Shown: piece by piece, positions 56,225 through 64,000 of the stretch
How the letters are laid out: every line of letters begins with the position of its first letter
Position numbering within the stretch: position 1 is the stretch's first letter
Origin: Torymus aiolomorphi
Lineage: Eukaryota > Arthropoda > Insecta > Hymenoptera > Torymidae
DNA length: 64,000 bases
Reading direction: 5' to 3'
NCBI GenBank assembly: GCA_036365515.1
Contig: CM070874.1
Span: 97,260,442-97,324,441, forward strand
Program-made: the position numbers and the translations under genes
Notes under the pieces: model-generated
Seen by the model: only the letters and a program-made list of their open reading frames with translations
Told to the model about the DNA's origin: nothing
The model's database searches: none

Positions 56225-57190
56225 CTTGGTAATTTATGATTGAATCGCAATTTAACTGAAAGTTCGCCATCGCATTATATGATAAAGAATATATTATTAT
56301 ATAGGGGAGAGTGGGACTATGTTGTACATGGGGCGATCTTAAACAAACCAAATATCTTTTTTGTAAGTTGATTTTTTGATCTGTCGGTAAGGTAGAGCAT
56401 AATTTTTCGATATAATACATATTTGGCAAATCTTTTTTGTGGCCTGCAGAAACAGCGTACAAAAACTCACAATTTCGCACAAAAGTTAGATCGACAAGTT
56501 TTACAATGAATAGAATATCTATATTTAAAGATTTGTTTATCCTTGGGGTCAAGTTGTACAAAATAATAGGGGTGATTTTAAACATCCCGAAAAATGTCAA
56601 CTTGAATTTTTTGTAGCATTTTCATGTTGCGACACCCAAAACTATTCACAATTGTGATGCAAATATTGATGTGACTAGTGAAATTTAACAAAAAATATTC
56701 GAAATTGAAAATTTTTTAACAAAACGTTTTGTCTAACAATTTTAAAAGGCCTAAAATGGAAATAAAGCATAAATAACCAGAATATATATTTTTTCTTTAA
56801 TGCTTTAAACTTCTGTTTAGAATAAAAAATTTTTTTATATTCATATAGTTTCTTTATATTTTATAAAGGACATAATTATTTTCAAAAGCTTTATTCATAT
56901 ATTTTCTGTTGTTTAAAAGTGCTGTGATTGTTGAAAAATACTGTGATGTAGAAAACATTGACTGAATAAATACTAATAACAATATTAGTAGTTAATTAAG
57001 ACGTAATGATTCTAATGGCAGCTCCAATACATGAGTAATTCCGCGGTACTTTTCAAATTCGAGTTACTCTTTGATATCTTTAGATATACTCACTACATGG
57101 GATTCTGTGCAGGTTACAGTTCTTAAATGGAGTTAGAAGAACATCATTTTGGTACCAAAAACCAATTTAGAATTGTACAACTACGTATCG
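56225..57190. other. Intergenic or intronic AT-rich stretch
   Basis: 56290-56640 reads 'gggactatgttgtacatggg' and 'gggtcaagttgtac', weakly repeat-like. 57030-57180 matches 28620-28800 in inverted orientation. The frames at 56142-56600 extend out of the carbonic anhydrase exon and are not coding. No N-terminal carbonic anhydrase exon is seen. Confidence 0.4.
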
Positions 57191-57200
57191 TAAGAAAAAC

Positions 57201-58565
57201 CGCTGCCAATTCATTGGCCCGTAGCTTCCTCAACCGTAATTTGTTGATTCCTTTAATTAATTTTTAATAACAAAATTTATAATTTTTTAAAAAATTGATT
57301 GCATAATTATAATTAAATTCATTTATGAATATTAAAAATTGTTAATTTTTAAATTTATTTATTTATTTATTATTTATTTATATCAAATTTATATAAATTT
57401 TGAGCTGATAAATAAAGTTATCATTTGAAATAGAAGTAAAATATCTATATTTTATAATAAAATAAATAGCTATCACGGTTGTTTTGTTATTAACAAAAAC
57501 GTGTTTTTTTATATTTCATAATTCATATTTGTTAAGAAAAAAAAAATTTATAGCTATTATTGTTCTTTTGTTATTAACAAAAACGTGTTTTTTTTTAAAA
57601 GTTCATAACTCACAAATAAGTCATAATAATGCAGAATATAATGCATTCATAATGCATAATTCATAATTATAATAGATTATAATAGATATAATTTTTAAAC
57701 ATTTTAATTCATTTTGTTGGTGGTTTTTAAAAATTAAAAAAAAATCATCGAATGCCTACTCAATGACGTTTCCTCATTCCACACCACCTAACGGTAGATA
57801 TCACTGCGCGTTTTTTAAAAATAAAATATAAATCTTTTTTAATTTAGAGATTAAATTAATTTTTGTAACACATGAATAATTTTCGGCGTTTTCCTATATA
57901 AAAATATGTTCTAAAAAGTGACTTTTTTTACCTATCGTGTAAAGAAATTCATTCTCTCCCTCTGCTCTAAAATTATGTAAAATCGCGAAAATGAATTTAG
58001 CCTTGTTTTTTAGGTTCAAAAACGCATAAAATCAATACAAAAAAAAACCGCTGCCAATTCATTGGCCCGTAGCTTCCTCAACCGTAATTTGTTGATTCCT
58101 TTAATTAGTTTTTAATAACAAAATTTATAATTTTTTAAAAAATTTATTGCATAATTATAATTAAATTCATTTATGAATATTAAAAATTGTTAATTTTTAA
58201 ATTTATTTATTTATTTATTATTTATATCAAATTTGGAGCTGATAAATAAAGTTATCATTTGAAATAGAAGTAAAATATCTATATTTTATAATAAAACAAA
58301 TAGCTATCACGGTTGTTTTGTTATTAACAAAAACGTATCTTTTTTATATTATATTTCATAATTCATATTTTTTAAGAAAAAAAAAAATTTATAGCTATCA
58401 TTGTTCTTTTGTTATTAACAAAAACGTGTTTTTTTAAAAAAGTTCATAACTCACAAATAAATTATAGTAATGCAGAATATAATGCATTCATAATGCATAA
58501 TTCATAATTATCATAGATTATAATAGATATAATTTTTAAACATTTTAATTAATTTCGTTACACAT
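57201..58565 (+). repeat. Direct duplication of a ~520-bp AT-rich unit
   Basis: Unit 1 starts at 57201 and unit 2 at 58049 ('cgctgccaattcattggccc'), an offset of 848 bp. Similarity runs through 'ctgataaataaagttatcat', 'tagctatcacggttgttttg' and 'catttta' to about 57715 and 58555. About 330 bp of other sequence lies between. Non-coding; the 57484-57666 frame is low complexity. Confidence 0.75.
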
Positions 58566-58669
58566 CATTGGAGTTATGATTTAAAAAAAAAAAAACACGT
58601 TTTTGTTTTTGATGATAACTAAAGAACCGTGATAGATAGAAAATTAATTTTTGTTTAGAAAATATAGGT

Positions 58670-58925
58670 ATTTTAATTCTCTTTCGAATGGCACCCACCC
58701 CATTCAGATAAATAGAGCCGTTCTTGAGATATTACGATTTTAAAAAGATGTCAAAAAATTTTTAACCTCAAATATCTCCAAAATTTATGGACCAATCATT
58801 TTGCCCAAAGAACTCGACTGAGAACTATAACAAATCTACCTCTAAAAGGAATTTTGAAGCCATTAAGTCAATTTTACTCTTGTAATCGTTGGACATACAA
58901 AACTGATTTTTTTCATTTTTCAATT
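58670..58925 (-). repeat. Dispersed repeat family, copy 2 (inverted)
   Basis: Reverse complement of 63630-63830 and, less closely, of 170-375. Landmarks: 'gagccgttcttgagatatta', 'cccaaagaactcgactgag', 'gtaatcgttggacatacaaa'. Confidence 0.6.
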
Positions 58926-59039
58926 TTTTACTTAAAATCTGGCCTACAGAATGTATTCAAATTTTAACAGATTATAGCTATGTATATTCTGTATTATCAT
59001 GATTTTTCTCAAAAAAATTGACCGTTAAGTTTAGGAGTT

Positions 59040-59220
59040 ATAAGCTTCTAAAAAAAACACGTTTTTGTTAATAACAAAAGAACCGTGATAGCTAGAAACT
59101 TTTTTTTTTAGAAAATGTAGGTATTTTAATTCTCTTTCGAACGCTACCCATCAGATTCGAATAACTCGATCCTATCATTAAAAAAAATCAAAAAACAGTT
59201 TTGAGAAAATCGAAAATTTG
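59040..59220 (+). repeat. Outer inverted flank of the LINE region (partner at 62450-62690)
   Basis: 'ttaggagttataagcttcta', 'gttaataacaaaagaaccgt', 'tttaattctctttcgaa' and 'ttttgagaaaatcg' are mirrored in order at 62455-62655. Between the two flanks lie a second inverted repeat and the LINE fragment. Confidence 0.65.
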
Positions 59221-59343
59221 AAAAAAAACAAAAACGCATCGCCCCAATAAAAAAACGGATTTTTGACCCGCCATCACGCAAAAAAAAAACAAAAAAAATG
59301 AGACCGGTCCGGTCAAAATCGACCGAGCAGAAGCTGAGATCCA

Positions 59344-59940
59344 GGCGTACACACACACACACACACACGCGCACACACACATACACACACACACACACAT
59401 ACACACATACATCCATACAGACATTTTTCAAAAACCATGTATTTTGATTCCTAACACCTCGGAAGAAAATTATAACATGTTTTTACAACAACTCAAAAAT
59501 TTACTATCACAAAGCTTCCTCTAGGAGGAAGCAAAAGGCTAAAATTAAAGGCATACCCAAGTGGTACTCGTACAAATTATTATCTTCTTTATGCGATTAA
59601 AAAGATGGCTTTTCTCTAAATGATTTGAAAAAAGTTTTTCACAACTGTTTTAGCATGTACTTTCAAGAAGTCAACTGCAGATATGTGTGCGTATTAATAA
59701 ACGACTTGCATAATGAGTTATTTAAGGGTTAACAGATTTTTGCAAATATTGAATTTTGCTTCCTCCTAGAGGAAGCTTTGTAATAGTAATTTTTTGAATT
59801 ATTGTAAAAACATGTTATAACTGTTTTTCGAGGTGTTACGAATCAAAATACATGATTTTTGAAAAATGTCTGTATGGATGTGTGTGTGTGTTTGTGGGGG
59901 GGGGGAGTATGTGTGTGTATGTGTGTGTTTTTGTGGGCGT
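59344..59940. repeat. Inverted repeat with (CA)n/(TG)n outer ends
   Basis: The left arm (59344-59530: CA repeat, 'catccatacagacatttttc', 'ttataacatgtttttacaac', 'aagcttcctctaggaggaag') is mirrored at 59757-59935. The centre (59531-59756) matches 28400-28615 in inverted orientation. 59940-60430 is GC-richer with further CA runs (60178-60236) and no supported gene upstream of the LINE 3' end. Confidence 0.65.
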
Positions 59941-60429
59941 GGGGGGAGCAAGCTCCCCAGCCAGTGGACACCGGAATCCCACCGGCGCCACGTGAGCATT
60001 CCTTCAGTGGGGCTCGTTCTGATCTGCTGGACCCGTCGCCGTTGCTATCGTTATCCCTACTCCCCCGTCCCCTTAGCCTTGCGGCCAAGGGATTAGGGAT
60101 TTAGGCTCGACAGTTTATCCGCATTTCGATGTCCTTCTTTCAGGGTGCCTCCATCTTCTTTTTCAGCACGCGCACATTCACACATACACACACACACACA
60201 CGCGCGCACACTCACCCACACACACACACACACAGATCCATCTCTTCGCGAGTCGACCTTTCCTTCCCTCTAGTCCAAGGGTCCGTGATTCCTCATTCGC
60301 TGTGTCTCCTCTTCTGTTTTTCGCTTCTTTGTGATTACGTGCCTGAAGTAGCACGCAATCTTCTCCCAAGATTCCAGTCCACGTAGCATGATTTCGACCA
60401 GTGTCTCTGGCTCTAAGAGTGCGCCAATA

Positions 60430-62340
60430 TTCTGTTGTAGTTAGACCCGCTCCTCCATGTAGAATCTGCAGTGGAAGAACGCGTGTTCCGTCTCGTCCCA
60501 TTCGGCACCACAGTTCTGACAGCTTGGATCGCTTCGCCTTTTATACTTAAACAAGTAGGCACTGAAACATCCATGACCACTGAGTGCCTGCGTGAATCAG
60601 TAATCGAGTCTTCCGTGTTCTCGGGTCGTCCACTCTTTGTCGACCAGTATTTTTGATATCCAGTAGTGTGGCTGTCTCACCCTCTCGTTGCTGCCTCTCC
60701 CACACGTTGGCTCTTTCCTTAGCGAGTAGCCATATCGGGGCTATTCCTGGGAGGAGCAAGGTTGTGCCCAGTGATATGGTACGATATCCGCTAATAACTC
60801 GAAGTGCTATTCGTCGCTGTACAGGAGCCATATTCTTCATGACTGCGCTATTGTGGGCATGGACGCCCCACAGAGGCGAGCCGTAGAGTAGCACCGAGTG
60901 CACCACAGTCGCCAGAAGTGCTCGGCTGCTTTGTTTAGGTCCTCCCACATTGGGCATCAGCTGTTGTAGCGCTGTACCTACATTCCCTGCTTTGGTCGAT
61001 GTTCGCCTAATGTGGTCTTTGAAGTTCCAGTGCCTGTCGATCCAGCCCAGGTACCGGATGCTATCCTGGAACTGTATCATGTGGCCATCTAGTTCGAGTT
61101 TGGGGTACTCGAACTTTCTTCTCTTTGTTACGAGAACAGCCTCGCTCTTCTCCTGGGTTAGTTCGAGGTCGTGTGCTTTGATCCAGCGGCTGACTATTTC
61201 TAGAGACTCATTGTATTTCCACTCTATTTCGTGTATAGTTGCGGCTACTGCCACCATGGCCACATCATCCGCATATCCTACTAAAACCACGTCCTTAGAT
61301 AGTTTGAGTCGCAGCAGCCCGTCGTAATGTATGTTCCATATCGTGGGGCCACCTACAGATCCTTGACTCCTGCCGTGATTGCGACTTCTGTGGTGCCATC
61401 GTCCGTTTAACCATCAGCGTTCTGTCCTCTAGATAGCTGCTAGCTGCCCTCATTAGATATTCAGGGAGTCTTCTGTTAAGGGCTTGATATATATTTTCCC
61501 AGTTGGCCGTGTTAAAGGCGTTTTTAACATCGAGTGTTACCACGGCACAGAAGCCTCGCGGCTGCGGTTTCATGGAGAATGCTTTGTCCATTCTTTTCTG
61601 CACTTTCTGCACCGCGTGCAAAGTGCTCCGACCTGCACGGAATCCGTATTGCATCTCCGACAGCCCTTCATTCTCCGGGTCGTCTAATTCGCTCTGCATG
61701 CGGTTGAGAATCTCTCTCATATAGCTTGCCCGTAGAGTCAAGCATGCATAACGGTTTCCAAGAGGATGGTGCCTTGGGATCCTTGTTTTTACCCTTCGGT
61801 ATAACGACCAGCTTTTGGCATTTCCATTGTTTCGGAAAATGACCTCTTTTCAAACACGTGTTGAATAAGTCCAGGATTAGTTGAGGTTTTTCCCGAATAG
61901 CCGGTCGCAGAACTTTGTTGGGGATCCCATCGGGTCCCAGAGCCTTACCGGAGTCCAGCCTCTTTGCAGCCAGTTTAAGTTCGCTTATCTGGAACAGAGG
62001 TACCTCTAATGCTTCATCGCTCGGATAGTTCTCTCTGGGAGCTCCTTTTGGAACCAGAAAACAGGCTTTTGATTCTTGTGCTGTCTTCTCCGGGGCATGG
62101 ATGCATCGCACGCTCGGCTCATTTCAGTTGTGTAACGTCGCGTCAGTTCGTCCATCGTCCCAGTCTTGTTCAGTTCTGGTGTCTCTGAGATGCATTCTGC
62201 AAAGGCATCCCGGTCAAATTTCTTGACAGCCCATCCTGTGGGTTTGTCTCGCGAGGCATCGCGTTTTCGGCTCTTTAATTCGAAGCATATCGATGGTCGC
62301 TGAGTGACTCTTCTTCCAATATTGTCCAAGACGAAAGATC
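60430..62340 (-). pseudogene. R1/Jockey-type LINE ORF2 remnant (RT and C-terminal zinc knuckle)
   Basis: On the minus strand, 62329-62006 gives a linker region (TPELNKTGTMDELTRRYTTE). 62111-61740 gives RT fingers (LDSGKALGPDGIPNKVLRPA, FPKQWKCQKLVVIPKGKNKD). 61741-61300 gives LSEMQYGFRAGRSTLHAVQK and VVTLDVKNAFNTANW. 61290-60547 gives the catalytic GYADDVAMV and the thumb (RYLGWIDRHWNFKDHI). 60510-60440 gives a CQNCGAEW...H....C zinc knuckle (C-X2-C...H-X4-C). Frames change at several points (near 61740, 61390-61290 and 60560), and the endonuclease domain is missing. It is a 5'-truncated, frameshifted copy. R1-group membership is inferred from the motif order. Confidence 0.8.
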
Positions 62341-63610
62341 AAGGCCCACCACTCCGTAATATGGCGCCCTCGGCTTCGCCTCGGGCGCCAACTTCACGCA
62401 GTACCTTAATGTACTATTTTTGATTCGCCGATGCGTTTTCGTTTGATTTCGAATTTACGATTTTCTCAAAATTGATTTTTGTTTTTTTTTAATGATAAGA
62501 TCAAGATATTTGAATCGAATGGATAACATTCGAAAGAGCATTAAAATACCTATATTTTCTAAAAAAAAAATTTCTCTAGCTATCACGGTTCTTTTGTTAT
62601 TAACAAAAACGTGTTTTTTTAAAAAAGCTTATAACTCCTAAACTAAACGGTCAATTTTCTTGAGAAAAATCATCGTAATGCAAAATATAAATAGCTATAA
62701 TCTGTAATTTATTTTGTCGACTAGTTTTTGAGAAAAAAATTGGAATGTGAAAAAAATGAGTTTTCTTACTCGCCCACCCGAAAGTACGTACTTTCGGCCC
62801 GCATCTCCGGGCCGAAAGAGAAACTTTCGCATCCTATTTTAGACCAACCGCGCGCTCTGATTGGCTGCCGAAATTTCCTGACCCGCGGCGCTTCAGCGCC
62901 CGTGCGCATGCCCGAGGAAAGATGTTTGTGCGGTGTGAAGGTTAGACACGTACGAAATAAACAGAGGAAAGTGCACGGGTGACGAGAAAAAAGTTAGTTG
63001 AAATAAAAAGTGGTTTTGTTTGATCGTGGTTATTGTTTTTTAAACGTATGGACGGGAGCGTCCGAGAAAAATATGTTTGTGCGGTGTGAAGGTTAGACAC
63101 GTACGAAATAGACAGAGGAAAGTGCACGTGTGACGAGAAAAAAGAGTTAATTGAAATAAAAAGTGGTGTTGTCTTTTTTTAATGAATGTGTTTCTGATGC
63201 CCGCCCCGACCAGCAAAACCTCGGCTTCGCCTCGGTCTTGCAAATGTCGGGCGGGCATCAGACCATCTGTACAATAGCGAAAGTAGCAGACGCCCAAAAA
63301 ACCAGCTCTCTACGCCGGGCCGAAAGAAAAAACAGTCGGTAATATCGACCGAGCTACCCAAAGCGGCCGACAGAGGCACTACTATCGAGCGGGCCGAAAG
63401 AAAAACTAACACTCAAACACAGCTAGCAGACGACAACGCAATTTTATCAATTATTTAACAATTACAGAACGTACTTTCGGCCGGGGAGTAAGAAAAATAG
63501 TATACAATACTTGGACCGGAAATTGGATGCCCTGGCCGTGCGTTATGACGCCCTCGGCTTCGCCTCGGGCGTCATACTACGCACGGCCCGGAAATCCAAT
63601 TTCCGGCCCA
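62341..63610. repeat. Cluster of CTTCG-centred palindromes with a ~147-bp direct repeat
   Basis: The core CTCGGCTTCGCCTCGG occurs at about 62369, 63221 and 63553, each with different but self-complementary flanks. At 63533-63606 the stem extends to about 35 bp per side. Other palindromes: 'ccgaaagtacgtactttcgg' (62779-62798) and 'gatgcccgccc'...'gggcgggcatc' (63195-63262). A ~100-bp segment from 'tttgtgcggtgtgaaggtta' occurs at about 62926 and 63073. No gene is supported. Confidence 0.65.
62450..62690 (-). repeat. Outer inverted flank of the LINE region, right copy
   Basis: Reverse complement of 59040-59220, reading from 'acgattttctcaaaattg' to 'cttataactcctaaact'. It ends in sequence continuing to 'aatagctataatctg' near 62690-62705. 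Confidence 0.65.
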
Positions 63611-63629
63611 CGTATCGTAATATATTATT

Positions 63630-63830
63630 TGTATGTCCAACGATTACGGGAGTAAAATTGACTTAATCGCTTTGAAATTCCTTGTAGAGGTAGATTTTGT
63701 ATAGCTCTCGGTCGAGTTCTTTGGGCAAAATGATTAGTCCAGAAATTTAAAAATATTTGAGGTTAAAAGTTTTTTAACCTTTTTTCAAATCGTAATTTCT
63801 CGTGAACGGCTCCATGTATAAGCTCAAAAT
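63630..63830 (+). repeat. Dispersed repeat family, copy 3
   Basis: Direct relative of 170-375 and inverted relative of 58670-58925 ('tgtccaacgattac', 'gtagaggtagattttgtata', 'ctcgtgaacggctccatgta'). The last ~170 bases of the window are AT-rich and resemble the start of the same family ('gataactagagaaaac'). Confidence 0.6.
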
Positions 63831-64000
63831 TTATAGACAATTTTGTATGTGATATAGATAATACGTATGCGAATTTTCATCAAGATTGCACGATTACTTT
63901 TTGAAATATTTGATTTTGAAAATTTTCGTATTTTACAAAGTTATTTTCTTTGTTGCATGATAACTAGAGAAAACAAAAATTGGTTTAATCATGTTGAAAT

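Noticed and set aside
60950..61327. Plus-strand 125-codon frame
   Set aside because: Antisense to the LINE reverse transcriptase.

Overview
This window looks like AT-rich, repeat-dense nuclear DNA from an insect. The evidence is spliced genes with short GT-AG introns (about 60-110 nt), Tc1/mariner-superfamily elements, MULE, copia and R1/Jockey-type remnants, many hairpin MITEs, and long dinucleotide tracts. A hymenopteran, perhaps a parasitoid wasp, is my best guess, but that rests on repeat style and an ankyrin protein and is weakly supported. Nothing is bacterial: there are no operons, no CRISPR array and no rRNA.

Host-type genes are few. The clearest is the 3' part of an alpha-carbonic anhydrase on the minus strand. 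Its four exons (56102-56224, 55027-55132, 54718-54945, 54461-54640) join in phase, and all three zinc histidines are present. A minus-strand MULE/FLYWCH gene (33470-37778) can be followed through eight exons, but it has a frameshift and a lost splice acceptor. Downstream on the same strand, 33400-23047 holds ten small exons. All have phase-1 boundaries and encode acidic, Ser/Glu-rich modules, several of them paralogous to each other. This exon series is the most unusual thing in the window. Other gene remains are an ankyrin-repeat pseudogene interrupted by a solo LTR (41819-43268), a two-exon gene tentatively resembling the kinetochore protein CENP-N but broken by two indels (47204-47866), and a small two-exon 3' end on the plus strand (46492-46689).

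Mobile DNA dominates. A complete DD41D Tc1/mariner-superfamily element (11384-14544) has an intact 354-aa transposase between mirror-image arms built of ~265-270-bp tandem repeats. A complete mariner (51031-52324) carries one premature stop codon. A TTAA-flanked non-autonomous element fills 502-3460. Non-LTR fragments lie at 6614-7030 and 60430-62340, and copia fragments at about 10200-10830 and 19767-19892. Many hairpin MITEs are present; one sits at a TA whose empty version survives in a neighbouring duplicate, and another carries a tRNA-like promoter inside a carbonic anhydrase intron.

Region by region: 1-9 kb is nested palindromes, minisatellites and a 422-bp near-perfect palindrome; 9-17 kb holds decayed copia, the DD41D element and a GC-rich island; 17-33 kb holds dispersed repeats and the microexon series, split by an A-rich tract (25.9-27.9 kb) and an LTR-like block (29.0-30.3 kb); 33-38 kb is the MULE gene; 38-48 kb holds MITEs, foldbacks, the ankyrin pseudogene and the CENP-N-like gene; 48-54 kb holds the mariner and a ~173-bp satellite; 54-56 kb is the carbonic anhydrase; 56-64 kb is dispersed repeats, a LINE and GC hairpins. 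All coordinates were read by eye, so repeat boundaries may be off by several bases.
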